In this document: piece after piece, positions 1 through 7,552 of the stretch
Position numbering within the stretch: position 1 is the first letter of the stretch
Layout of the letters: every line of letters begins with the position of its first letter
Assembly: GCA_900552055.1 (NCBI GenBank)
Contig: URYI01000048.1
Location: 1 to 12,123 of the forward strand
DNA length: 12,123 nt
DNA from: an uncultured Eubacteriales bacterium
Lineage (GTDB): Bacteria > Bacillota > Clostridia > Christensenellales > QALW01
Direction of reading: 5' to 3'
Notes under the pieces: generated by a model
The model's database searches: none
Told to the model about the DNA's origin: nothing
Seen by the model: only the letters and a program-made list of their open reading frames with translations
Program-made: the position numbers and the translations under genes

Positions 1-9
1 CGGCCTGTC

Positions 10-67
10 CTGGGCGCGCTTTAGACGCGCCCAGGCGGCGCTTTAAAGCGCCGCAAACGCCGCCCCC
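10..67. repeat. GC-rich tandem palindromes, probable edge of a second structured repeat
   Basis: Two perfect inverted repeats stand back to back: a 9-bp stem with a 7-nt loop (10-18 with 26-34) and a 20-bp perfect palindrome (35-54; 7-bp arms around TTTAAA). They are followed by CAAACGCCGCCCCC (54-67) and then CTCTCTT (72-78). The larger element at 5857-6046 also ends on the plus strand with CGCCGCCCC followed shortly by CTCTCTT, and its 23-bp stem contains the same CAAACGCCGCC string. I infer that this is one end of a related element cut by the window edge. It begins about 30 bases beyond the pyrD terminator. There is no T-tract, so it does not read as a terminator. The family is not recognised. 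Confidence 0.6.
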
Positions 68-98
68 TTTGCTCTCTTTTAAGCTGCTTTCCGCCCGG

Positions 99-130
99 AA
101 ATATAAAAACGGGCTTAAACTATAAGCCCG
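99..130 (-). terminator. Intrinsic terminator of the pyr operon
   Basis: On the minus strand an 8-bp perfect stem CGGGCTTA / TAAGCCCG with a 5-nt loop TAGTT is followed directly by TTTTTATATTT. This is a textbook Rho-independent terminator. The pyrD stop codon TAA (117-115) is the first part of the 3' arm, so the last codons of pyrD form the 5' arm. It closes the pyrR-B-C-F-K-D transcription unit. Confidence 0.88.
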
Positions 131-1023
131 CCCGTAAGCTCGCTGATTTTTTCCAGGCCGTTCTGCTCCCCGAAGTTTTCCAGTTCCTTTATTATCCTCG
201 GACACGCCAAGGGGTCGGCAATATTGGCCGTCCCCACCATAACCGCCGCAGCTCCGGCCAGCATGAATTCCGCGGCGTCCTCGCCGGAATTTATCCCCCC
301 CATGCCTATAATGGGGATTTGCACTGTCTTTGAGCACTCATAAACCATCCTAAGCGCTACCGGCTTAACGCACGGGCCTGAAAGCCCGCCCACGATATTC
401 CCAAGCAGCGGCCTGCGCGTTTTAGCGTTAATGGACATGCCTGTAATTGTATTTATAAGGGATATGCAGTCTGCGCCCCCCTCCTGCGCCGCAAGAGCAG
501 TCTCCTTTATATCTGTGACATTGGGCGAAAGCTTTACAATAAGGGGCTGACGTGCATGCTTTTTAACTTCGGCCGTTATTTCCTTCACCAGCTCAGGCCG
601 GGTGCCAAACTGCACGCCCCCTTTTTTTACATTGGGGCAGGATATATTCATTTCCAGCATATCCACTGCCGTTTCAGCCAGCCGGTCTGCCATAGCGCAG
701 TATTCCTGAATGGTATTGCCCGCTATATTGGCAATTAAAACACAATCCGAATCCTTGATAAGCGGAAGATAATGCTCAATAAAATATTCCACTCCCGGAT
801 TTTGCAGGCCCACACAGTTGAGCATACCCATAGGCGTCTCAGCAATGCGTATGCCGTCGTTTCCCTCGCGGGGAAGCAGAGTCATACCTTTAAGGGACAC
901 GCCGCCCAGCACGCTTAACGAATACAGCGGCTCATATTCCGTCCCAAAGCCATAAGTGCCTGAAGCGGCGATAATGGGATTTTTAAAGCGCACTCCGCAG
1001 ACGCTAACAGACATATCAATCAT
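115..1023 (-). CDS. pyrD: Dihydroorotate dehydrogenase class 1B, catalytic FMN subunit (PyrD)
   Basis: This subunit oxidises (S)-dihydroorotate to orotate, the fourth step of UMP synthesis, with electrons passing to NAD+ through the partner PyrK. The 302-residue protein is a TIM barrel of the usual class 1 length. The active-site segment NISCPN supplies a catalytic Cys at about residue 129, as in class 1 enzymes (class 2 uses Ser). SLKGMT has Lys45, IVKLSP has Lys164 and SLINTI has Asn191. The C-terminal GMGGINSGEDAAEFMLAGA and VMVGTA segments form the FMN phosphate site. The ATG at 1023 is chosen because GGAGAGAGG lies 9 nt upstream and it gives an 8-nt ATGATTGA overlap with the pyrK stop. 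ATG at 1014 is an alternative, and the in-frame TTG at 1047 is unlikely because it precedes that Shine-Dalgarno. The adjacent pyrK makes the class 1B assignment firm. Confidence 0.95.
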   Translation of the reverse strand: MIDMSVSVCGVRFKNPIIAASGTYGFGTEYEPLYSLSVLGGVSLKGMTLLPREGNDGIRIAETPMGMLNCVGLQNPGVEYFIEHYLPLIKDSDCVLIANIAGNTIQEYCAMADRLAETAVDMLEMNISCPNVKKGGVQFGTRPELVKEITAEVKKHARQPLIVKLSPNVTDIKETALAAQEGGADCISLINTITGMSINAKTRRPLLGNIVGGLSGPCVKPVALRMVYECSKTVQIPIIGMGGINSGEDAAEFMLAGAAAVMVGTANIADPLACPRIIKELENFGEQNGLEKISELTGGLIV

Positions 1024-1786
1024 CAAACAATACCTCTCTCCCGTCAAAAACCGGCCCGTCCTTGCAGCAGCGCTTATAATGCCATTCCTCTCGGCTGCCT
1101 ATTTTTACATTGCAGACCATGCACGCGCCCATGCCGCAGCCCATTCTCGCTTCAAGGGATAAATAACAGTTAACGCCTTTTTGCGCGCACACATCCCGGA
1201 TAAGCGCCAGCGCCCTTTCAGGCCCGCAGGCATAAACGGCGTCATAGCCGCCTTCATCCAGCGCTTTTCCCACCAGCTCATGCGCATAGCATTTGTCCCC
1301 TAAGCTTCCGTCATCCGTAGCAGTATAAAGCTTTGACACATATGAATCAAATTCCTCCAATTCATAAGCATATTCCGCGCTTCTGAAAGCCAGGGCCGCC
1401 CCGCAGTCCCCGCCGCAGCATTTTGCAGCATATAAAAGGGGCGCGCAGCCTATCCCCGCTCCTGCCAGGAGTATTCTGCCTTTTGCTTCCGGAAAGCCGT
1501 TGCCCAGAGGAACAAGCAGATTAATATCTGATTGCGCCTGCGCCCTGGAAAGCGCAAGGGTACCCTCCCCCTTGATTTGATACGCAAAGCTCATTATCCT
1601 TTCAGAAGCATGATAATCGTTAATGCTTATGGGACGGCGCAGCAGCTTGTCTCCGGGAACCTTTATATGCGCAAATTGGCCCGGCTCTACCTCCTGATTG
1701 AAATCCTCAGGCATCCGGACGCGCAAAAGAAAAATATCTCTTGCTGTTTGACTGTTCTCAATTATTTCTGCGGTAAGCTCACGCAT
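1016..1786 (-). CDS. pyrK: Dihydroorotate dehydrogenase B, electron-transfer subunit (PyrK)
   Basis: This is the FAD and [2Fe-2S] subunit that carries electrons from PyrD's FMN to NAD+; the family forms a PyrD2-PyrK2 heterotetramer. In the 256-residue protein an N-terminal ferredoxin-reductase-like FAD domain carries the RRPISI motif (residues 50-55). A nucleotide-binding domain has GAGIGCAPLLYAA (about 109-121) and ACGPE (about 186-190). The C-terminal cluster motif is C217-x4-C222-x2-C225, with Cys240 or Cys241 as the fourth ligand. ATG at 1786 overlaps the pyrF stop by 8 nt (ATGCGTGA), which points to translational coupling, with GGGTG just upstream inside pyrF. No disruption is seen. Confidence 0.95.
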   Translation of the reverse strand: MRELTAEIIENSQTARDIFLLRVRMPEDFNQEVEPGQFAHIKVPGDKLLRRPISINDYHASERIMSFAYQIKGEGTLALSRAQAQSDINLLVPLGNGFPEAKGRILLAGAGIGCAPLLYAAKCCGGDCGAALAFRSAEYAYELEEFDSYVSKLYTATDDGSLGDKCYAHELVGKALDEGGYDAVYACGPERALALIRDVCAQKGVNCYLSLEARMGCGMGACMVCNVKIGSREEWHYKRCCKDGPVFDGREVLFDD

Positions 1787-2738
1787 TTTTTACACCCATA
1801 TTCTCATAATCCCATTTTTTATGCCTCTTAAGACATCCCACAATATCTTCCCTCATGCGCTCGCACTCTTTTCGGGCCGCCTCTTCAGGCTCCAGGTGAC
1901 TGTATTCGGGTTTTTTATATGCGCAGAGGATGCTTCTTGAAGCATTTACTATTCCGCCCAGCCCGCGGCTGTCAAAGCTGACTTCTATATCCTCAGCGCC
2001 TGCTCCCTGCGCGCCGTAGCCAGGTATAAGAAAGAACATATTCTTGTATTTTCTGCGCAGCTCGGCCGCCTGTTCCTTATAAGTCGCGCCTACTACCGCC
2101 CCTATATTGGAATACCCGTAAGCGCCTATATTTTCCCTGCCCCAGCCTTCAACCATATCCGCCATAGCTTCATATACCTTCCGCCCGTCTGACAGAGTCA
2201 GATCCTGAAGCTCTCCTGAAGAAGGATTGGAGGTCTTGACCAGTACAAAGGCTGTCTTATTATACTGCGAGCAGTTATTTTTAAAGGGCAGGATGCCGTC
2301 TGAACCCAGATAGCCGTTTATGGTCAGACCGTCGCAAAAAAAGGCTCCCTCCTGGCTGTTCCCGGCAAGATTTGTTTTCCCCAGATAAGCGGCGCCGTAC
2401 GCCTCCGCCGTAGCGCCTATGTCATTGCGCTTGCCGTCGGCTATGACATACAGCCCGCTGGCTTTTGCATAAGCGCAGGTATCGTAAAAAGCCTTAAGCC
2501 CGGCATAGGAATACATCTCGTAATACGCCAGCTGGACCTTTACGCAGGGCACTATATCCCTGAGGGCGTCAATAAGCAGCTGGTTATAGCCGTATATAAT
2601 GCGCGCGCACGATTCAAAGCTGTTGCCCTTTTCATTAAACCTCTCCCAGAGCGTCTGCGGGACATATTCGAGGCGGGTATCCAGCCCAAGGGCAGTTGGG
2701 TTCTGTTTTTCCATTATAGCGGTTATAAGTCTGTCCAT
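1779..2738 (-). CDS. pyrF: Orotidine 5'-phosphate decarboxylase, long (type 2) form
   Basis: This enzyme converts OMP to UMP, the last step of the pathway. The 319-residue protein is longer than the roughly 240-residue B. subtilis and E. coli type and fits the longer type 2 subfamily. The catalytic signature VIADGKRNDIG gives Asp101, Lys103 and Asp106 of the D-x-K-x-x-D array. LGLD (Asp20) near the start and PGYGAQG with NASRSI (Arg268) near the C-terminus are the expected nucleotide and phosphate contacts. The ATG at 2738 is five bases after the pyrC stop, with only a weak purine-rich sequence (GTGAG) upstream, so translation is probably coupled to pyrC. The gene sits before pyrK-pyrD, whereas in B. 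subtilis pyrF follows pyrD. No pyrE follows. Confidence 0.93.
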   Translation of the reverse strand: MDRLITAIMEKQNPTALGLDTRLEYVPQTLWERFNEKGNSFESCARIIYGYNQLLIDALRDIVPCVKVQLAYYEMYSYAGLKAFYDTCAYAKASGLYVIADGKRNDIGATAEAYGAAYLGKTNLAGNSQEGAFFCDGLTINGYLGSDGILPFKNNCSQYNKTAFVLVKTSNPSSGELQDLTLSDGRKVYEAMADMVEGWGRENIGAYGYSNIGAVVGATYKEQAAELRRKYKNMFFLIPGYGAQGAGAEDIEVSFDSRGLGGIVNASRSILCAYKKPEYSHLEPEEAARKECERMREDIVGCLKRHKKWDYENMGVKNA

Positions 2739-2743
2739 AATTA

Positions 2744-4024
2744 TTAATTCTCACTTTTATAAACTATTTTGCCTTCCAGAAGGGTATATTTTATCTTCCC
2801 GTAAACCTCACGGGCGTTAAACGGGTTATTTTTGCCTTTGCTTTTAAACTTTGCTGTATCTATTATAAAGGGCTGTTCTAAATCAGCAATAGTTATATCC
2901 GCCGGCATTCCCAACCTCAGCCTGCCCGCCTTTAAGCCTGCAATTTTTGCAGGAGCAGCGGACATAAGCCCAATCAAGCGGGATAAATCCATCAGCCCGC
3001 CCCGTACAAGCTGAGTATAGCACAGCGCAAAGGAGGTTTCAAGCCCTGAAATGCCGCTGGCGGCCAAATTAAATTCCACGTTCTTTTCATCCGCATGGTG
3101 AGGCGCATGGTCGGTAGCAATGCAGTCTATAACTCCTTCGCAAAGCGCCTGTTTTATTGCCTCAACATCCTCACGGCTGCGCAGAGGAGGATTTACTTTT
3201 GTATTGGCATCGGTAAAATTGACGTCCTCATCGCAGGCACAGATATAATGCGGGCAGGTTTCACAAGTGATTTTTACATTTCTCGCCTTAAAATCCCTGA
3301 TAATATTAACCGACTGGGCGCAGGAAACATGCGCTATATGCACATGCACTCCCAGCATTTCAGCCAACAGCGCCTCACGCGCCACCATCAACGCTTCTGC
3401 CGCGCCGGGCGCTCCCTTAAGGCCCAAAAGAGTGCTTTGGCTGCCCTCGTTCATTACTCCGCCGTCCGTAAGAGAGATATCCTCGCAGTGGGAGATGACA
3501 AAGCCCTTATCCAGCCCCTTAAGATACTGCATGGCCAGCCGCATCATACGGCTGCTTTCCACGGGCCTGCCGTCGTCCGAAAAAGCGACCGCTCCGTATT
3601 CAAGAAGCTCGCCCATTTCAGTCAGCTCCCGCCCCTCCTGATTTTTAGTTATGGCGGCTATGGGGTATACATGGCAGGGAGCTTCTTTGGCCTTATTAAT
3701 AATATACTGCACTACTGCGGCGTTATCTGCCACAGGCTTGGTATTAGGCATACAGCATACAGAAGTATATCCGCCCGCGGCTGCCGCGCGCGAGCCCGAA
3801 AGGATATCCTCCTTATATTCATAGCCCGGTTCCCTAAAATGCGCGTGCATATCTACCAGGCCCGGAAAAACCGCCAGTCCCTGCGCGTCTATTGCCTGTG
3901 CTCCGGAGATGTTAAGATTTTCTCCTATTTCGGCAATTTTTCCGTCCTTAACATATATATCTGCCCTGGCATTCAGCCCGTCCTCAGGGCTGACAACCAG
4001 GCCGTTTTTAATTAATAATTCCAT
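2744..4024 (-). CDS. pyrC: Dihydroorotase, class I (PyrC)
   Basis: This zinc amidohydrolase cyclises N-carbamoyl-aspartate to dihydroorotate. Taking ATG at 4024 gives 426 residues, the size of B. subtilis PyrC. Metal and catalytic residues are in place: the HAH pair (His60, His62) in VDMHAHFREP, Arg64, Asn94 in CMPN, His179 in ISHCED, His232 in IAHVSC, and Asp305 in TDHAPHH. AFSDDG puts an Asp at residue 151, where class I enzymes use Asp rather than a carboxylated Lys (from family knowledge). The ATG is preferred over an in-frame TTG at 4048 because AAGGAG (4032-4037) sits 7 nt upstream of it and the family normally begins with an MELLIKNG-like segment. The gene overlaps the 3' end of pyrB by 17 nt. 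Confidence 0.95.
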   Translation of the reverse strand: MELLIKNGLVVSPEDGLNARADIYVKDGKIAEIGENLNISGAQAIDAQGLAVFPGLVDMHAHFREPGYEYKEDILSGSRAAAAGGYTSVCCMPNTKPVADNAAVVQYIINKAKEAPCHVYPIAAITKNQEGRELTEMGELLEYGAVAFSDDGRPVESSRMMRLAMQYLKGLDKGFVISHCEDISLTDGGVMNEGSQSTLLGLKGAPGAAEALMVAREALLAEMLGVHVHIAHVSCAQSVNIIRDFKARNVKITCETCPHYICACDEDVNFTDANTKVNPPLRSREDVEAIKQALCEGVIDCIATDHAPHHADEKNVEFNLAASGISGLETSFALCYTQLVRGGLMDLSRLIGLMSAAPAKIAGLKAGRLRLGMPADITIADLEQPFIIDTAKFKSKGKNNPFNAREVYGKIKYTLLEGKIVYKSEN

Positions 4025-4943
4025 CTTTTTTCTCCTTTGAATGCGCAAGAATGTGCAGCAGCGCCATTCTGACCGCCACTCCAGAGCGCACCTGCTCGTT
4101 TATTATGCTTTGTCCGCTGTCCGCCACTGCGCTGGATATCTCTACGCCTCTGTTCATGGGACCCGGATGCATTATAACCGCGTCCGGCTTAGCCAAAGAA
4201 ATCCGTTCTGGACTCAAACCGTAATAATTATAATACTCCCGCAGACTGGGCAGCAATCCAGCCTGCTGGCGCTCTTTTTGTATGCGGAGGCCCATAACGG
4301 CGTCGGCATCCTTTACCGCTTGGTCCGCACTGGGAGCTATTTCCGCTCCCATTTTCTCTATGCCCGGCGGCATTAACGTCCCAGGAGCAGCCAGCACCAC
4401 CCGCGCACCCATCTTGCTCATGCCTATGATATTGCTGCGGGCTACGCGGGAATGAAAGATATCCCCTACAATAGCCACTTTAAGCCCTTGAAGGCTTCCC
4501 TTTTTCTCCCTGAGGGAGAACATATCCAGCAAGGCCTGAGTGGGATGCTCGTTCATGCCGTCGCCGGCGTTAATGACCGAAGCGTTCACATTTTCAGCCA
4601 GAAGTGCGGCTGCTCCGCTCATTGGGTGCCTGATTATTATAACATCCGTACCCATCATATCCAGCGTCCTGCCCGTGTCTATCAGGGTTTCCCCTTTGGC
4701 CACGCTGGAAGCAGAGGCGCTGATATTGGCGCTGGCCGCGCCCAGGTATTTACTGGCCAGTTCAAAGCTCATACGGGTGCGGGTACTGTTTTCATAAAAA
4801 AGCGTCACTATGCTCTTGCCCTGAAGATGAGGGGCTTTTTTATTGCCTGAAAGAATAATCTGCTTCATAAAGGACGCAGAATCCAATATTTTTTCTATTT
4901 CCTCTTTAGACAAATCGTTCAGGCTGACCAAATCTTTTTTCAT
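4008..4943 (-). CDS. pyrB: Aspartate carbamoyltransferase catalytic chain (PyrB)
   Basis: This enzyme condenses carbamoyl phosphate with aspartate, the committed step. Its 311 residues match the usual catalytic chain. STRTR (53-57) in FYENSTRTRMSFE and HPTQ (133-136) bind carbamoyl phosphate. Ser80 and Lys83 in SSVAKGET are the residues donated by the neighbouring subunit. LRIQKERQ (about 219-226) and MHPGPMNRG (about 258-266) form the aspartate-side loops. No pyrI regulatory chain is in view, which fits the Firmicute type where control is transcriptional through PyrR. GGAGAGG lies about 10 nt before the ATG. The gene is preceded by a 62-nt spacer after pyrR that lacks a second PyrR-type attenuator. 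Confidence 0.96.
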   Translation of the reverse strand: MKKDLVSLNDLSKEEIEKILDSASFMKQIILSGNKKAPHLQGKSIVTLFYENSTRTRMSFELASKYLGAASANISASASSVAKGETLIDTGRTLDMMGTDVIIIRHPMSGAAALLAENVNASVINAGDGMNEHPTQALLDMFSLREKKGSLQGLKVAIVGDIFHSRVARSNIIGMSKMGARVVLAAPGTLMPPGIEKMGAEIAPSADQAVKDADAVMGLRIQKERQQAGLLPSLREYYNYYGLSPERISLAKPDAVIMHPGPMNRGVEISSAVADSGQSIINEQVRSGVAVRMALLHILAHSKEKKDGIIN

Positions 4944-5005
4944 AGCAATTTTACCTCTCCGCGGCAGATTCTCGCATGTATTTTTTATTTCTGCGGCAGC
5001 CGAAT

Positions 5006-5679
<674 letters not shown>

Positions 5680-5687
5680 TTTTTTGA

Positions 5688-5716
5688 ATTATAGCATACG
5701 AATATATAAAAGTAAA
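5688..5716 (-). promoter_or_regulatory. pyr operon promoter
   Basis: On the minus strand a -35 TTTACT (5716-5711) is followed after exactly 17 nt by TATAAT (5693-5688). A TG one base before the -10 makes an extended -10. Transcription should start near 5681 in an A-run, just ahead of the lower stem of the PyrR hairpin, giving a leader of about 115 nt before pyrR. It is a sigma-A type site; the start point is inferred. Confidence 0.8.
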
Positions 5717-5856
5717 CTCCTTTTTGACGAATTTTATATAAAAATCAGGTTAAGCAATACAATAAGACCGCAATGCGTTTTGGCAGCAAGGGCCTATTGT
5801 GCGGGCATATAAGAGTGAATCCAAAGCACAGCGGGGGCGCTGATACGATAACGACG
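5717..5856. other. Unassigned 140-bp flank between pyr promoter and structured element
   Basis: No credible gene or ribosome binding site is seen here; the only reading frame runs out of the palindromic element and has an arginine/proline-rich artefactual composition. The sequence is moderate in GC, with a short complementary pair (5759-5764 with 5795-5800). The string CGGGGGCG occurs twice (5832-5839 and 5855-5862), the second copy reaching into the outer arm of the adjacent element. It may be part of that repeat rather than unique spacer, but nothing in this window proves it. Confidence 0.4.
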
Positions 5857-6046
5857 GGGGCGGCGCGCAATTTTGGCGCCCTATTCGGGCGCCAAAATCA
5901 GGCGCGCCATACGGCGGCGTTTGCGGCCCGCAGGGCCGCCGGGGCCGCTTAAACAAAAGCGGCCCCGGAGCAGGCGCGTGTCCGCGCCTGCCAAACGCCG
6001 CCGCATGGCGCGCCCGGCCGGCCGTCAGGCCGGAGCGCGCCGCCCC
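5857..6046. repeat. Nested multi-hairpin palindromic element, family not recognised
   Basis: An outer 12-bp perfect stem joins 5857-5868 to 6035-6046. Inside lie, in order: hairpin A (12-bp perfect stem 5870-5881 with 5887-5898, loop TATTC); a 23-bp stem B (5901-5923 with 5992-6014, one mismatch at 5911/6004) enclosing three abutting hairpins; and hairpin C (6-bp stem 6018-6023 with 6028-6033). The three inside B are 5924-5929/5933-5938 (6 bp), 5939-5950/5957-5968 (12 bp) and 5970-5978/5983-5991 (9 bp), with a single unpaired base among them. Nearly the whole sequence is paired and very GC-rich, unlike the flanks. No stem is followed by a T-tract on either strand. It could be a mobile or REP-like palindromic repeat, a structured RNA, or a cruciform-forming DNA site. 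A related fragment occurs at the start of the window. Confidence 0.85.
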
Positions 6047-6074
6047 TTCTTCAAGCCTCTCTTCGCGTTTTTAA

Positions 6075-6091
6075 GGGGTTAATCCAACCCC
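6075..6091 (-). terminator. Weak hairpin downstream of hisF, possible terminator
   Basis: On the minus strand GGGGTT / AACCCC (6 bp) with loop GGATT lies 21 nt after the hisF stop. It is followed by TTAAAAACGCG, not a U-tract, so as an intrinsic terminator it is poor. The structured element begins 28 nt further on. It may protect the hisF mRNA 3' end or do nothing. Confidence 0.3.
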
Positions 6092-6112
6092 CGCCCCAAT
6101 AAAACTACACGC

Positions 6113-6874
6113 TCACAGCCTGACGGGTACTCCCCTGCCGGCCAGATATTTCTTTAATTCCATAATGCTTATCTGGTTATAGTGGAACAAAGTAGCCGCC
6201 AGCACCGCATCGGCATGCCCTCTGTCAATAGCGTCATAAAAATGCTCCAGCTTTCCGGCCCCGCCCGAAGCGATAACCGGAATGCCTACCGCGTCAGATA
6301 TGGCCCTGGTTATATCTATATCATAGCCGTCTCCCGTGCCGTCGGCGTCCATGCTGGTAAGCAGTATTTCCCCCGCTCCCCGCTTTTCAACTTCCTCAGC
6401 CCATAAAAGTGCGTTTTTGCCGGTAGGAGTGCGTCCTCCGTTTACATAAACTTCCCAATTATCCGTTCCGGGTATCCTCTTGCAGTCTATAGCCACCACT
6501 ATGCATTGGCTGCCGAACCGGTCGGCTCCCTCGTTTATAAGCCGAGGTCTTTCAACGGCCGGAGAGTTTATAGAAACCTTGTCCGCTCCCGCCCTCAAAA
6601 GGGTTTTAATCCAATTTAAATCCCTAATGCCGCCGCCTATTGTAAAAGGAATGAATACCTCCTCAGCCGTGCGCGCAGCTACGTCCAGAATGGTCCTGCG
6701 GCCCTCGGCCGAAGCGTTTATATCCAGGAATAACAATTCGTCCGCTCCCGCCTCGTTATATATTTTCGCCGTCTCCACAGGATCGCCCGCATCCCGGAGA
6801 TTTACAAAATTTATGCCTTTGACCACCCGCCCGTCCTTAACGTCCAGACACGGGATTATGCGTTTTGTCAGCAT
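6113..6874 (-). CDS. hisF: Imidazole glycerol phosphate synthase, cyclase subunit (HisF)
   Basis: HisF uses ammonia delivered from HisH to convert PRFAR into imidazole glycerol phosphate, joining histidine synthesis to purine salvage through AICAR. The 253-residue TIM barrel is canonical. The catalytic residues are Asp11 in [15 protein letters not shown] and Asp130 in VVAIDCKR. Phosphate-binding loops appear as FTIGGGIRD (about 77-85), [18 protein letters not shown] and [10 protein letters not shown]. The ATG at 6874 overlaps the hisH stop by 7 nt (ATGCTGA), with a long AGGAGGAAGGAG Shine-Dalgarno upstream. It is the last gene of its cluster: hisA, hisI and hisE do not follow, which is unusual, since hisF is commonly next to hisI. 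Confidence 0.96.
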   Translation of the reverse strand: MLTKRIIPCLDVKDGRVVKGINFVNLRDAGDPVETAKIYNEAGADELLFLDINASAEGRRTILDVAARTAEEVFIPFTIGGGIRDLNWIKTLLRAGADKVSINSPAVERPRLINEGADRFGSQCIVVAIDCKRIPGTDNWEVYVNGGRTPTGKNALLWAEEVEKRGAGEILLTSMDADGTGDGYDIDITRAISDAVGIPVIASGGAGKLEHFYDAIDRGHADAVLAATLFHYNQISIMELKKYLAGRGVPVRL

Positions 6875-7482
6875 TCGCTCCTTCCTCCTGCCGTCAAAAA
6901 GTTTTTAAGGATTTTAAGGCCCGTTTTGCCGCTTTTTTCGGGATGAAACTGCGTGCCGAAAACATTATCTTTCGCAACGGCGCAGGTAAAATCTCCGCCG
7001 TAGCTGCAAACGGCCGCGCTCCAGTTTTTATTGATTTCAGCCGCCCGGTAAGAATGCACAAAATACACATATTCTCCCGCTTGAACACCGTTAAACAGCC
7101 TGCTTTCCATAGGCGTAATGCTGTTCCAGCCCATATGAGGGCATTTTACTCCTTCCTCAAAGCGGGTGATTTCTCCCGGAATAAGGCCGAGGCCCGAAAA
7201 AACCCCTCCTTCATAACTGGTTTCAAACAGCAGCTGCATACCAAGGCATATCCCCAGAAGGGGAACCCCCTTCCGAGCCGCCTCAACAGCCGCCTCAGCC
7301 AGCCCATCGGCCTTAAGGCATTCAATAGCCTGGCCAAAGGCCCCCACGCCGGGCAGTATAAGTTTTTCAGCTCTTGCTATCAGCTGAGCCTCCCCCGTTA
7401 TAACGCATTGTTCTCCTAAAAGCTCGCAGGCCTTCTGCACACTGCGCAGATTACCCATGCCGTAATCAATTATAGTTACCAT
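6868..7482 (-). CDS. hisH: Imidazole glycerol phosphate synthase, glutaminase subunit (HisH)
   Basis: HisH is a class I glutamine amidotransferase that hydrolyses glutamine and channels ammonia through the HisF barrel. The 204-residue protein starts with [14 protein letters not shown], which is diagnostic of HisH. The catalytic triad is intact: Cys79 in GICLGMQ, and His180 and Glu182 in GTQFHPEKS. The oxyanion-strand segment PGVGAFG is at about 44-50. AAGGAG lies 8 nt before the ATG. A 70-nt spacer separates it from parC with no clear terminator or promoter, so it is probably co-transcribed with the topoisomerase genes. Both active sites being complete argues for a working synthase rather than a decayed remnant. 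Confidence 0.96.
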   Translation of the reverse strand: MVTIIDYGMGNLRSVQKACELLGEQCVITGEAQLIARAEKLILPGVGAFGQAIECLKADGLAEAAVEAARKGVPLLGICLGMQLLFETSYEGGVFSGLGLIPGEITRFEEGVKCPHMGWNSITPMESRLFNGVQAGEYVYFVHSYRAAEINKNWSAAVCSYGGDFTCAVAKDNVFGTQFHPEKSGKTGLKILKNFLTAGGRSEC

Positions 7483-7552
7483 TCAGGCCGCTCCTTAATT
7501 TTTATTTATAATTCATTTTTAGTCCCGGCTCCAGGCCGTTTAGGCAATAAGG

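Noticed and set aside
3095..4015. Long plus-strand open frame of 306 codons opposite pyrC
   Set aside because: It lies wholly antisense to a well-supported dihydroorotase, has no recognisable domain or ribosome binding site, and its composition is that of a mirrored reading frame.
4944..5005. Possible second attenuator between pyrR and pyrB (GCAGA with TCTGC, and CCGCGG near the Shine-Dalgarno)
   Set aside because: The pairings are only 3 to 5 bp with long loops, no U-tract follows, and the PyrR recognition core is absent.
5724..5750. Plus-strand TTGACG followed by TATATA-like sequence as a divergent promoter
   Set aside because: No -10 hexamer occurs at 16 to 18 nt spacing and there is no plus-strand gene downstream.
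5870..5898. Hairpin A read as a bidirectional intrinsic terminator
   Set aside because: The stem is strong, but neither strand has a T-tract after it; the terminal A and T residues are paired within the stem.
5857..6046. CRISPR array, integron attC or riboswitch
   Set aside because: There are no regularly spaced direct repeats, no attC-like simple sites, and no riboswitch core I recognise. The organisation is nested inverted repeats only.
5750..6082. Small open frames on both strands across the palindromic element
   Set aside because: Their products are Arg/Pro/Ala-rich, follow the GC-rich stems, and have no ribosome binding site. They are by-products of the repeat structure.
7483..7552. 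Hairpin CGGC / GCCG and possible promoter or T-box before hisH
   Set aside because: The stem is 4 bp without a T-tract, no -35/-10 pair at proper spacing was found, and 70 nt is far too short for a T-box leader.
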